Part shown: in pieces, positions 45,173 to 60,100 of the stretch
Numbering within the stretch: the first letter of the stretch is position 1
Layout: each line of letters begins with the position of its first letter
From: Glandiceps talaboti
Lineage: Eukaryota > Hemichordata > Enteropneusta > Spengelidae
Assembly (NCBI RefSeq): GCF_964340395.1
Contig: NC_135550.1
Span: 15,011,908-15,075,907, forward strand
Reading direction: 5' to 3'
Length of the DNA stretch: 64,000 nucleotides
The notes under the pieces: generated by a model
The model's database searches: none
What the model saw: the letters and a program-made list of their open reading frames with translations, nothing else
What the model was told of the DNA's origin: nothing
Position numbers and translations under genes: made by a program

Positions 45173-48100
45173 ACAGCTCATCCATTTCTCATGTCATGAT
45201 TGGTCAATACATGCCATGTGATATTAACCATTTTTTGAGCTATTCCACTAAAAATGTCACTACCAGTTAACCATGTACTGTATGGCCATTTATGTAAACA
45301 TTAATGATGGATGGTGTATTATGGTGAACTCTAAGAACACAACACCATCACAGTAAAAAAAATATGGTGATTTCACATGACACTGACTCAGACCAAAAGG
45401 TCACATTTGAATTCTCGGTACCTGTGATAACATTTTACCTAATGCTAGAAGGTCAAAATGGAACAAGAAGGTTGACTTACTCTCACACCTGCCTAGTATA
45501 ATAGTAGAAATACATAACATAGTGTATAGAGCACAAATCACGGTGTTGACCAAGAAATCACATAATTATTATTATATGACGAACCTGGGTAGTAAAATTA
45601 CATTTCAGGTATCAAGATAAACTCATGCAAATATTCAAGATTTCAGAAATGGTAGTTCCCTTAATTAACAGACAGAGCAGGGTCAACTGCTGGTAATGTG
45701 CAAAATTAATCCAGGGTCTATTGGTGACTAGACATACTTGTATACTAACCATAGCAGCAATGTGTGTGTTTACTGGTGATACTATTGTTGTCTCTGCTAC
45801 TACTGACGTATCCGGTGAGTCCAGCATGAGAGCTCGTTTTCTTCTCTTTTTTCGTATCACCCTACTGTCATCACTGTCTGAATCACTATCAAGTCTGGTA
45901 CATGGTGTTTCTGACAACAAAGGAAAAAAAATGATAAGTTTTAGATATTTCTATTGGCTGATGAGATTGACTTACTTGTAACAGGTATTTCTATTGGCTG
46001 AGATTGACTAGTTATACAGGTATTTCTATTGGACTGATGAGATCAAATTACTTGTTACAGGCATTTCTATTGGACTGATGAGATTGACTTACTTGTTACA
46101 GGTATTTCTATTGGCTGATAAGATTGACTTACTTGTTACAGGTATTCCTATTGGACTGATGATGGACTCTGGTCTGGTTGGTAAAACTGCAGCTAAAGGT
46201 GTACTGACTACATTGTTCACACACGTTCTAGAACCAAAAGTCTTTTCTATCTGAGGTGTCTTTGCTATAAAACTGCTGCTCGTCCTTATACCAATTGGTG
46301 AGATGCATTTACTTTTCTTGAGACTTCTCTGATTGATACTTGGAGAGAAGCATTTCCTCTTGATGCCACACTTTTGTAATCCAGACATGTTTTCTTCTGG
46401 AAATGTTACGTGGCTTTCTGTCTGAATATACGGTGGCGACTTAGATTTGTTTAGAGAAAGTTTTCTTGGATATACTGGAGTGTCTTTCTGTTGCTTAGAC
46501 GACAGTTTATCTTTGGTTGCTATACCAGTTCCATGCTTGTACACATTTGCTTCTTGATGCTGTGATTTTGCTAGATCACTATTGTGTGTTCGGCCGTCTC
46601 CTTTCACTTCCTGTTCTTGTACATTTGAATCTGGTCCAGTAAACAGACACTGTTTTTGTTTTCCACGGTTCCATTGTTTCAGAGAATGGCTATCAATTAG
46701 CTGATCAGTTTGTAGAGTAAGTGGTTGTTTACGGGACAAGTGGACGACCTCATTATTATGTTTTTCAAGAGAAGGCAGTACTACGTCATTTTGTAAATCA
46801 TCATTTGGATCATTTGGATCATCACTGTTATCAATTGAATCTAGATCACTGAAATTAAAATTTAGATCAAAATTTACTTCCCAGATATCATCTTCAACTT
46901 CATCAGTCTTTGTTTCCTTGGTAACAAAATTTGAATTATTTTCTTCACAAACGTTTGCGCTAATAACATGATTTTCATTCTGAAAGTCTTCATCTTCTGC
47001 ATCAGTCCCTCCAAATAATTCAACATCAGAGGCATTGTCATCCATATACTCTTGTTCATCCTTTTCTGATGAACCCTTGACAATATCTCCACAACGTTTT
47101 TCTACATTTTTCTCAGACTCGGGCGTAATGTTTTGTTCCTCTGTACCGTGTGGTGTAAGTGCGCTAAAGTCCAATGGTTCATCATCAAACTCTATGTTGA
47201 ATGATATATCTTCCTCTTCTTCTTCTTCTTCACCAGTACTCAGTTTGACATCAGTCTCACTTTTATCATCCTTTGATTTCTCTTCACTGCTCACGCAATT
47301 TACTTTCCCAATTTGCATCTTTTTGGGATTTTCATCACTACTTATTTTACTTTCTGAAACATACTGTTCCTCAGTTTGCTCAGGTTTGGTTGTCGTGTTG
47401 ACGTCACTCTCTTCAAAGACTTTGCACATGCCCGTATCTTTTACAGACCAAGAATTCTCATCAATATTTGTTTTGCTTTCTAATACACACTGTTCCTCAG
47501 TTTGCTCAGTGTTGGTTGCCATGTTGATATCACTCTCTTCAAACTGTCTGCACATGCTCATATTTTTTTCTGACGTCGAGTTGTTTTTCTTGAAATCTAG
47601 CGACTCTTGTTTATTTATGGGGACCGGTTCATGTCTGGTTTCTTCTTCAATAATAGTTGTAAGACTACCTTCAAGGATGTCCAAATCATCAAGCTTACCA
47701 AGTGAATCTAAAGATGGTGGCATTGCAATCAAGCAGTCATTTTGATTGGATTCACATGGCTCTTCCAAAAAACTGGATGTATTCCGTGTTGTCAGTTGTG
47801 TAAGGGACGGAAATAGAGAGGAAATATCAGGATCTTCCTTTGAGATTTCCTTCTCATGCGTAGCGGGTATATCCGGTTTTATCACCTTAACCTTATCCAC
47901 ATTACAAATATCAGCATTGCTAAGATCAATATCAGTTGTACTGTCAAGGTCATGTTCAATGAAAGTGTCAGGATTGCCCACAATGACCATTTTATTACCT
48001 TTTCTTACTTCATCGTTGTCATGACCAACATTATGCAAATCTGTATCTCGGTGATGTCCAGTCACATTGTCGATGTCCTGGTTACTACTGCAACCATTTT

Positions 48101-51100
48101 GTTTTCCATTCATAACATTCTTTTCTCTCCCAAGATCACTCCTGTCTACTAGATTCTTGCTACATACTGTCTTAGGACCACAGTCTAGTTGTACTTCATG
48201 AGTTACATCCTCACTTTCACAGTTTGTGTTTGGTAGCCCATCAGGGACACGAATATCAAAATCATCGATATCATCTGTATTTGAAACTATCGCCTCAATG
48301 CTAGGAGATTTTGTTTTCAAATCTTTTTTTTTATCCCCAGACTTTTTGACTTTCTGATTATCAACATCCAGATTTGACCTTGATGTTTGCTTCGTAGATT
48401 TCTTACCAGTGGCTAAAATATCTGGTAGCTCATCACTGCTATTCTCATCCTTAGATGACTCCTCAATAAAAAATGGTTTTCCATTTTTTTTAGCTTTCCT
48501 TTTCTTTCTCGTGTCAGTGTTGAACATGCTGTCTATTTTTCTCTGTTCACAATGCGGTTCAACCACTTTGCCCTGCCTTTTTCTTACAATATCATCTTCA
48601 TTTAGGTATGATAACATTTCTAGGCCATACTTGTCTCCCTCCCCCATCTGCTGCTGAAGTTCCATAAATTCCATTAATTCCACAAAGTTGGTTGTCAGCT
48701 GTGAGTGGTCGATGAATGTTGTAGGTTGTTTTGTATTCTGCCATTCGGTCCACTCGGTAAATGAGAGTTCCTTTGCAGATGTTGCCTGTAACAGAGTATA
48801 TTTATACATTGTAAATACATGTCATAACATTGTAACCCAATCCGATTAAAATCCGATGTAGTGTGCACATCATGATTTCTTTTTGGCTGTTGCGTTTACT
48901 GTTGTTTGTTCTTTTGTGAGCACTCGTTACATACATCTGACACAACACCATAAGCATTCCCATACCACATCTAAGTGGTGAGTGAATTCACTCAACGAAT
49001 GAGAACACATAACGTACCGAAACATATGGGTACTTCCACTCTGTTCGAGAAGAGCATGAGCACAGATAATGATGTTATAGTTATTGTTCGGTGGTTCTCT
49101 TTCTTTCAATTTCGAACGTTGAGTGTTATATTGTAAGACGGATTCTGATTGGCTACTCATAAGTACAAGATTTAGTACAGGAATGCCTATAGTATTGTGT
49201 CAGATGTATGTAACGGATGCTCACAAAAGAACAAACGACAGTAAATGTAACGGCCAAAAAGAAATCGCGACGTGTACAGTACATCAGATTTAATCAGATT
49301 GATTGTAACCATACTTGAAACACAATTATCATGATGTTTAAATTTTCATACAAGTTTTGGTACAGTAAGGGTTTCATGTATGTGTACTATCAATGTCAGC
49401 CACCATGAGACTCAACCTCTGAAATGCATCTTTAACCTTTTAAGTATTATTTTTGTTGTTGTAAGTTTTGGGTTTATTTGTACGTATGTTGTTTTTTTCT
49501 TTTACTGAGCAATAAGAGGTATATCGTTAGGGTAATATATGAATGACACTAATAAAGGAACTCCATCATGTATCTGTACCAATTTGGGTACTCAGAGTGT
49601 CTGAACTTATACCTGTGTGTTTTTCTGCAATACTTTTCCTCTCAATGCCCATGAAAGTACAGCCACAGAAATGACCACAAGCACTCAAGTAACTAACTCT
49701 CCCTGAGCACAGAACACTGACACTCATACATTCATTTGGTTCTGTTATATTACTTGGAAAAAAAGACAACGGTTAATAATTTTAGTTTAAGCTAAAAGAC
49801 AAGCTGAGTACCTGTTGGTTTGTAGGGTAGTTATCAGTTTTGGTGTGAAGACTCAGCATTGTCCCTCTACTAGGAACCAACGATGTCTTTTCACTGACTT
49901 TGTAATGATCCTGCCAATATCGTAGCTCCTCCTCGGTCAAAAATCCATTCTCCTCTACCTTCTTCTTTCCTGAAAATTTTGAAAAAAAATATATTAATAA
50001 TTGTGGTGATAACATGAGAAAAACCAATAGATCATTTTCTATTCAAAAATACTGCATGGTGATTACTTATTTCTCTTTTTTCGTTTTTAACAAATTATTA
50101 TTTTAATCTCTCGTGATTCTCTTAACAAATGCAAAACAAAAAGGAACAACGACAAAAAACTACACAAAGACATGGAGAAGACAGAAGCAAGATTGAGGGT
50201 GGGCACCTGCTAATTTGCAATGGCTTCCTCCTTCTTGATTTTAACTGAGAATGTGTTGGTATTTTTCGAATACATTTTTGCAGTCCATGCAACTTGAAGA
50301 GAACAACATACAGAAAATATGTGGCTTTCATGTAATAATGCCTTTTACACCATCATACACAATCAATTTATTTTGTTTGAACAGAAAATATGGATTATAT
50401 ACCCCTGTCATTCTACGTCACAACAACCCAAGTCTACATTACTGGTTCTGCAGTTCTCAAAATATCATTCCAAATGTTCCAAAATCACCATTATTATTTA
50501 TTTTTCCTGATTTTATATAAATTATGCTTAAGGAGGTATAATTAAATTATTCCCTAATATTTTTTCCTGATTAAGTAAAAAAAAAATACTTGTGGCATAC
50601 CAGGGTAAGGGTTTATCACTACTTGTCTACTGAGTCATAATAGTGGTGACAAGGCCCCTTAGGTCATTCATATTTTCCTTGTCTGAACGAAGAAAAGTAT
50701 TGGGAGGATGATAGCTACATACATCATAACTATGTGATATATTATATTATCAAAAATCTTTGCCTCACCTCTTTTAACAAAGTTAGAAATACTGCCGTTT
50801 CTCATTTTGTTGTCTGACGATTTATTCTTGGAATCATTTTTACTCAAATACTTGTCCATTGTAATATGCATCTTATGAACAACGGGATCGATACCTAGGG
50901 GTACCATGCGTGGATTATGAGGGTACAATTGTAATGATTTATTTCCCTGCATTGCACGGTGTATACTCTTCTTACTGTATTGACTTTGATTATACACCTG
51001 CAAGTAAATATCAATGTCATTCAAGTTGTAATATGGACGAGAAATGGGTATTTATTTTCGATTTGGGATTAAGAAATCAACTTTACTACATATTTCTACA

Positions 51101-54100
51101 TAAAAAAACCCAGTGTAAAACAACATAGACCCAGTCCATGTTTGTGTCTGAGTAAAATATGTAAAAATTATCAGTTAATACAGCAATCAGTCCTATTAAA
51201 TGATCTTGATGAAATCATATCTTAAAGGGGAACACCACTCCAGGAAATACAAATATTTTCATAAACTTTGGGTTTTGGAGAGTCAGTTCATGATTTCATC
51301 TTATCTAATTTTTACTCAGTTGTCAAGAAACAGCAAATTGAAAACTCTTTTTCACCCCTATTGTTCTTTTCAGTGATACACCATTGCATCATGGGTCTTA
51401 GTAGACATGAATATTCATTAGATGTACACTGAATATTCATGACAATTTATCTGAAGGAAATAAGCTCTTAGGTGTCATGAGGTGGAAAAGAGTTCAATTT
51501 TCAATTTCGTGTTTCTTGCCAACCAAGCCAAAAAATTATGCGATGTGAAATCATGAAATGATACTTCAGAACCCAAAGTTTATGAAAGTACCTTTTATTT
51601 CCTGGAATGGTATTCCCCTTTAAATAGGATATTCAAACCTATGAGGATATATTGACAATTTAATAATTTGGTAATCTGACTTTGAATTTGCGAATTGAAT
51701 CAAATTGCTTGAAAAAGCCTGCTAAAGTATGAAATCAGTCAAAGATTGCAACCATATTTGTTCTCATTTACTGCTGATAGAAATCTGACTTACAGCTTCT
51801 TCCTTGCCCTCTGTCACCAGCATAACGATCCTTCCGTGGCGTTTACGACCAGTACGTCCCATACGTTGCACTAATCTTATCGGGCTTTTGTGAGCATCGT
51901 AGCAGATAATCAAATCCACATCCCCAATGTCAAGCCCTTCCTCGCCTACACACGTTGACACCAATGTGTTATAACCACCTTCACGAAATGCTTTAACAAC
52001 CTACCAAAATGAATACAGCAAAAAAGAAAATAAGTAGTGCAGATTGAAAAGTCATATCAGATGCAATTCTTGCTAGTGTTTGCCTCTCTACAAGCAATAA
52101 TAATAACAATAAAAATAAAGTAATAATTTTGACAGACAAAAATATCAATCTTTGTCTGCACCATGTTGTTGCAAAATGACATCGATATTAAACCCATTTG
52201 CTACACAGAAAGCAAATGTGACAAATGGAAATTTAAATTGGACGACCAAAACGGGACATCTAACTTCAGCGTTTTGATGTTCGACAACACGTGTTGGGGA
52301 GTTGATGCTTTCAAACTGTATTTTACTCTTTAACTATGCCGTACACAGTCTCAATTCAAATATTGTGTAGGACATAGAACTTATGGGGATGATTGCACAA
52401 TGTTACACATGCTTAATAAAAGAACTTCATTCATTTAGCGAGAGAGGGGGTCTGGCATCAGTGCGATTGCTGAACTTCATTTTCAGACTTCTCACTAAAT
52501 TTCAAAAACTTTCACGCCTTCAATGATAACAGTTTCTGTATATACTACAGAGATGTTGATAATGTTACTTCTAATGTGATATACAATGCTGGGTTTCCGG
52601 TATAGTATTTTAATGTGCTTACCATAATGTTTTCACATTGCATCTTTCATACAATGTGTCGCAGTGTGGACTGCTATACTTTTCATCATGGTTCACATGA
52701 TCATATATAAACGTTTCAGTGTTGCAATTGTGAATGTTCATTTAGGAGGAGGGGGTGGTTTTTTTTTGTCCCAAATGAAGGCAGTTCTTTTATTGAGCTT
52801 GTGCACACATTGTGCAACCATCCCTAAAGTACTTTCAAATTGGCCTTATTGACTTACCCTGAGTTGTTCTTTCTGTGTAAACCCTTTAGTACTTTTCCCA
52901 GCTGATGCTTGTCCAATAAAACTCATAACCCGTACTTGTGGTTGATATTGGTTTAGCATTTCAGCTATTTCTTGTACACTGTCTCGGTATTGAGAGAAAA
53001 TCATGATACGAGTACTTGCCCCTATGTCAGCATTATTTGAGCTGGTATCTGTAAACGAACAAGACAGAACACAAAATCACAGCATTGTTTTGTAATAATT
53101 AGTTTATGGTGAAATTTACTACATATCTACTCAGCTGAATGTACTTAAACTTATTTTAATACTCATTTATTACTAAACAATTAACTGACAATTGTGGAAC
53201 TGTTTAATTGAAATAGCTCTTGCTGGTTTTTTGTTTATTTTTGTTACATAAATGATACTGGAGATGGACAAGGACCTTAGGTGAATCTCTGATGTTGTTA
53301 ACAAGACATTGTCTAGACACAGTTCAACTATGCTACAGTTAAGAACAAGTCATTGAGAATGACATAGTCCCCGCTATGATTGGGTTTTAAGGAATTATCA
53401 CTACTCTGATCACGCAACAACACTTGTGAACCTAAATCAAACAGACTTAGATATATTGTGTCTGCTTGTTGGACATGGAAAATGCCTACAACAATAAAGG
53501 ATTGGTAGGGTATGGGGGATCATATCATGATGAAAATGGATATGCACATGTATCATGTCATAGAACACTGTCCTAATACCAACTTTGAATGAGATCTGTT
53601 CAAGCATGTCTGAGTTATGGCTTTGGACATGGAAAATTCACAAACAAAATGGCTGCCAGGCAGCCATATTGGATCGTATCACGACAAAAATGGATATGCA
53701 CATGTATGTCATAGAACACTGTCCTAATACCAACTTTGAATGAGATCTGTTCAAGCATGTCTGAGTTATGGCTTTGGACATGGAAAATCCACAAACAAAA
53801 TGGCTGCCAGGCAGCCGTATTGGATCGTATCACAATGAAAATGGATATGCACATGTATGTCATAGAACACTGTCCTAATACCAACTTTGAATAAGATCTG
53901 TTCAAGCATGTCTGAGTTATGGCTTTGGACATGAAAATTCACAAACAAAATGGCTGCCAGGCGGCCATATTGGATCGTATCATGACAACAATGAATATGC
54001 ACATATATGCCATAGAACACTGTCCTAATACCAACTTTGAATGAGATCTGTTCAAGCATGTCTGAGTTATGGCTTTAGACAGGGAAAATTTGCAAACAAA

Positions 54101-57100
54101 ATGGCTGCTAGGCGGCCATATTGGATTGTATCATGAAACAAATTGACGTGCATATGTATGCCATTGTATGTTGCACCTGTACCAAGTTTGAAAAAAATCG
54201 GTCCAGGCATCTCCAAGAAACAGCTGCGGACGGACAGACAGACGGACGGACGGACGGACACACGAACGCACGGACAGACGGAACCCAATCCATAAGTCCC
54301 CGTCCCGGACTTCGTCCGGCGGGGACTAATAACCACGGTGGTGAAAAAGTGTTTGTCAGTGAATCACACTGAGCTTTGAATGCCAGCAAACAAAATTCCC
54401 TCTGGAAAATGTGCTTTGTACTACAATTGGCTGTGTTTTACTAGAAATACATGATACTGTGCGGTGGGTGGAAAGACATGGGGGTGTTCATCAATAACTG
54501 GCATAGCACAAGAACAGCAAATCACCTTCAACCTCTTGAACTATACAAATCTTTTAACCAATTAGAGGAGCTGTAATATCATTTACAGTTATAACAAGGT
54601 GATAACATTGGTCACGAGTTAGTAACTGAATGTTTATTTTTGTAGTTAGATATTTTTTTTCCTAATAATATGTCAACTACAAACTGTTGTTTGATTTAAT
54701 CAAACAACATCTTCAATTCAGAATAAAAAATTATCTAAATTTCTATAAAATATATAGAAATGACGGTTTTAAAAGCTTTGATTTGTCTTCACTTCAAAAA
54801 GCAACTTTAGTTAGAAATCTAATGTAACATTGTACTAGTAATTAGAAAAAAATGTCAAAATATATGAATGGATTCAACATGTCATGTTGGATTATTGGAA
54901 CGAATGCTCTATATATCCGTTTGGCAGATACTGTACAATACCGTTAATCAGGGGGTCAACACAATGTTCAGAATAACTGTCATACTGAATTTGAAGTGAA
55001 TGCTGTGTTGAGATCACATGATCATAGGGCAAAGGTCTTTTAAGGTCACCAAGTAGTACAGTATTTGTATCGGCTATATTGACACATAATTTACATCTAG
55101 TCAATGGTCTTTTTGTGTCTAGAGTTGACCACATGATATCTATTCAAACATCTCGTCAGCAACACTTCATGTGTCTTGACATCCTGCTGTATCAGGTGAT
55201 GTAACCTGCATGCCTTCCATAAGGGCGTCAGCCTTTAGATTGTTGTTGCCTCTACATGCATTAATAGTAATTTCAAAATTCTGAGCAGTAAACATACATC
55301 ATACACCTCTTAATTGGCAAATTAACGATTGTCAATTTATATGAAACCTGTGGCTTGCATACATAAGATATTGCCAAATAATAACTGAAAATCATTAATT
55401 ATGTAAATCACACAAAACTAATATAGTTATATCTACAAGCTTTATAGAACACATGTGCTTTGTTTTGGTTGATGTACGCACCAAATCATATGGAATTTGA
55501 AGTGTACATAGCTTAATTACTGAAAATTATTGATTATGTAAATTACTCATTAGGGTTAAAAACTACATCAACAAGACTTACAAAACATGTGCACTCTGTT
55601 AACATTAACGAGTTCTAGCGAGTATGTGTACTAAATTTCATTTGAATTGAGAACACAATGACACAGACAGAAAGAGTCAGACAGACAGACAGACAGACAG
55701 ACAGAAAGACACCACAAAGAGATCCTTACCTTAGGGTCGAACACACAATGTAACACAAGCTCAATAAACAAACTTAAGGCTTACTTACAAACAACTTGAA
55801 ACTTACCTTGTTCAAATTTCTTGAAGTGCTCCAGGACAACATCACAGAGTTTGCCCATCTTTGGATGACTCATAGGAAACTGTTTTTTCGGCACATTTTG
55901 CTTCCCAGCTCTTCCTGGTGTTGAATACATGCTCACATTGGTATCACCGCCATCACCAAATTTGTCTTGTAGCGTGTCCATTAAAGCGATAAACTCAGCG
56001 TTCCTACTCAGTTCCGATTTCCCTCTTGACATGGATTTTGACCCATCAGTCATGCTTTGCAAGAATGAGTAGAATGAACGCATTCCATGTTGTAATAGTA
56101 GTTCGTAGCCATGATATAAACTGATAGACGTGGCAAAGTCACCTTCTAACATACCCTGTTGAGCTTTAGACTGGCAGGAATGAAAAGAAAAATATCAATG
56201 AAATATAAGGAGCATTACGTGTAAACATACAAAGGTATGAAGTTATTTATCATCAGTTCTATAATTTGCCATACACTAGTTTAATGTGTTTTGCTCAACT
56301 AGTAATTGCTTGTGTACAAACAAATATCCTTTTGGCAGAAAGAGGATTAACATAAAATACACCTCAGAAATGAACTGTTTAAATTTTTGCTGTTACTTCG
56401 TTCAAGAAAACTCTAACCTATTCTCAGTTAAAATCAATAAAAAAATTTGGGGGCTCCATACAATTTTTTTTTTAAATAGACGTAAAATGGTCAAAATCGA
56501 GCTATTTTAGAATTGCATAAGGTTGCTGACTACTGTGTAAGCTCCTTTGGAAAATATAACAAGATTGATGATATCCTTCAAAACAAGACAGCGAAACCTA
56601 AGTTCCTTTTATTATTTCAAATAGACCAGGAACAAGCTTGCATATGGCAAAGTTTTTAAAGAGATTTTTATAAACTTTGATTTTCAGTGAAATTCGTTCC
56701 CAAGGCACATTCTAGCTTAACTTAGAAACTAGAAACTGCCACTCTATAATTTGAATGACTTGTTCAAGTATTGTCTTCATGAACAATGTAACCATGGCAA
56801 TCAGTCCTCATGTCTTTGCAGTCTTCCCTTGTTTTTCCTCACAAATAAATCATTGATTACTGAAGTGCTCTTTAAACTCTTCTTGTGAAGAAAATCTTAG
56901 AAGAGAACAAACACTACAAGCTGATGAAATTCTCTGCCAAGAAATTTCAAATTACATATGTATGTGTTGTTGTTGTTGTGACAATATACTAGTATCGTGT
57001 ACCAGTACAAGTGTATGAATCCCTTACCTGTACATTGGTTGGTGGATTGCAACGGAAGTCTTCTCTGGCTTTCAGAATCATAAACTTAGAATAGTTTGAT

Positions 57101-60100
57101 ACATCTCTTGGATATAAAACTCTGTTTGTGACCAACCGATTTATAAATATTGACAAGATCTGTACAACAACAAATTATATCACAATGAATACATGTATGT
57201 TCCCGAAGATATAGCACCAACTACATTGTATTGTACAAACTATATTTTTCACACAAGCATGGCTGTCTTTCACTCATAAGTGATATGAGCTTCCAGACAA
57301 TGAAATAATACTGCAACTATAGAGGCAGTCACGCAGGCATTTATTGTTTTGATGTGTGCATTTGATGGCTGCAGGGTGACATGTTAGTTCATTTCAAGTA
57401 GACAAGAAACAGTATTCATTCAATCTTGTTATCTAAATGTGTAATATGTACAGTTTCTTATCGATTTCTGCATGGTTGTATCAAATAGAGCCACTGAACA
57501 GTAACCTGCATTGTGCTGTAAGTGCATATACAGAAAGTAAAAACGTGGTGTTTTTTCTTGTGAAACTACTACTACTCACCTGTAAATATTGTTGTTTGAT
57601 AGCCTTGATTTCATCATCAAGTTTAACAACAATCTTATCAACTTTCCTCTCATGTACATATGGCTGGATATCTATGGAATCTTCTGATCTAATTTCTACA
57701 TGCGATATGAGTAGATGGTTCAGTACTTGCTGCACACTCTGTAATTACAAAATGGGGTTGTCAATTATGACGTAAAAACCGACAATAATACTACAAACAA
57801 AATTCCTTCACGTTTGGTTTTAAATGCCCTCCAAAATAAAGCGCCAAGTAAAATCATTGATGTTCGTAAAAACACATATCCTGGAATAGTAAATTACTCT
57901 TCACTCCTGGGTCGATGGTGAAATCAAGGGAGCAAGTACGCTACATTCATGATTGTATATACAATACTGTTGTTGTAATATGTCACCAACAAAAACTGAC
58001 ACACACTGCAAAATCTAATTCCTTCATTTTAACTTAGCTTAAACCTTCATCCCTTCCAAATGTAAGATGTACAGTTATTGCTATGTAAAATTGAGAAAGG
58101 AAATATATTCTTGGATAGTCTAGTCATAACAGTACTCAAACCATGACATATCATAATCTTGTATCTCTCACTAAATAGTGGAAAGATTGAGACATTTTCT
58201 TGCAAAGAATCTCGCATTTCAACTATGAGAATGTAATTTGAGTTGAGCAAACAGTTCATATGTTTCATGGCAGTTTTAGTCTCTTATAAAAGCATGCATG
58301 TTTTCTTTTTGACTTACCTTTATGTCACCTCCTGGTGTTGCACTCAAAGCAAGAATCCTAAATTGCTGAGTATATCTACTCAGTTCTTTCACAACCTGTA
58401 TAAAATGATTAAAAAGATGGTTTTAGAAAATTAATCAGAGTCCACAGAACTTTGCAATGACATGTACATGTAAGCATCACATCTAGTCACTAAGAAAAGT
58501 ATTTGTCAAGTCGCTGTTTTGATTACATCAACTGGAATGATGATCGCAATTGACACAAAGGGACGTTGGTTATCATCATTCAATAATAATTCTCTAAGGG
58601 TTGAAAGTTATTGCCTGATGTATTTAATGACGTGTGGTTCACATTACATGTAAAGGCAGGAGAAATTCAATAGGGTGTACGCTGCAACAATAACCATTGA
58701 AGTAACTGTGGTTTCATTATTTATATAGAGATGAAATCTGTCTACATCTGCAAGGGAACACACACCACAGTCTGTTTGCTCAGACTGTATGCACACACTG
58801 AATATACATCTGCACTTGTACATGCAACCTCTCTATAGTGGTCTGAGATGCAACTTAAAATGCTGTCTATGGACTTTACATACTGTCACACACAAGTGGT
58901 CAACAATGTGTTGATAGTGCAACTATCACATTCTAATTACTTCAGTACCTTAAAGGAACGAGTACATGTAAATATCCACGCTATTCTGATTTTACAACTG
59001 TTTACATTGCATCATGCTGGAAACCGACAATTCCTGACATCCATACTTCCCAGAGTATTGCAAGTATGCTTGCAAGCCAACGCCCATTTCCATGGATAGT
59101 GTGTACTAACCTGACAATAAGCATGGTTACCCATAGCTTTGTGAGCTTCATCAATGACTAGACATTTGACATCAACAGCAGGGAGTGCACCACGATTCAA
59201 ATCATTCATCATTACCTGTGGTGTCAGAAAAAATACACGCTTCTGTTCCCAGGCTTTCCGTCTGGCTGTAGGTGGCATACTCCCTAACACAATATCAAAT
59301 CAGAAGTGTATATTTATGTATACATTCAGCGTTTTGTCAAGGGTGGTTGAAATGTGTAGGTGAAATCTACTTTCAAGAGTTCCCTGGGTACTTTACCAAT
59401 TTTACCAGATTACCCATCACCCACATCCAGCAGAAACTGAGGACATCCCATGATTTTACAACAGCTAGTTACTCTTTTCTGATTTGTTTGACAGTATTCT
59501 TGGACATTGCTCAGTCAAATCTCACCGGTGTACAGGGTTTTGTAAAAAAACAAAACAATTTTGACAATTTTGAAATGTAGAATTAATGCCACTGATGAGT
59601 TTTTGAATACTCATCCTCATCAGTTCATATACAGAATCATTCTTGGTAGACTGTAGGAGATAGTTGCATGCTATTATTTTTTTCCAACTGACTATCTTCA
59701 ACTTGAAACATCTGCACTTACTTGTGCCATGCTTGTGCATTGCATTGCATTTTTTTTCTATTAAAGCCACTGTTCTATGTATATTGAATTTTTATATAAG
59801 GTGCTTATAACAGATACACACAATGGGAATTATGAGGGGGGGGGGCAACTTATTTCAATGCCAACACCTTGCCTTGAGACTCAGACCACTAAATGGTCTG
59901 CGCTAGTGACTAGTTGTTGGTTTTCAGACGGAAGATTATTTGGAAATGATCTCAGCGAACAACTAGCCAACACCCTACAAATATACAATGGGAACAATTT
60001 TATCTGTAAGTTGTGTAAGTAAGCAGTCAAAGGTAATCGGAGTGGCTATTACCACCGTGACTCTGTTTTTGATTCCCAATCTCTGCTCGATACATGTAAG

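Noticed and set aside
47035-47745. 236-codon plus-strand frame
   Set aside because: Shadow of FANCM exon 11; its Ser/Leu bias mirrors the acidic minus-strand protein.
54067-54389. Minus-strand frames over the GGAC stretch (CPSVRPSV repeats)
   Set aside because: Produced by simple repeats; no start or splice logic.
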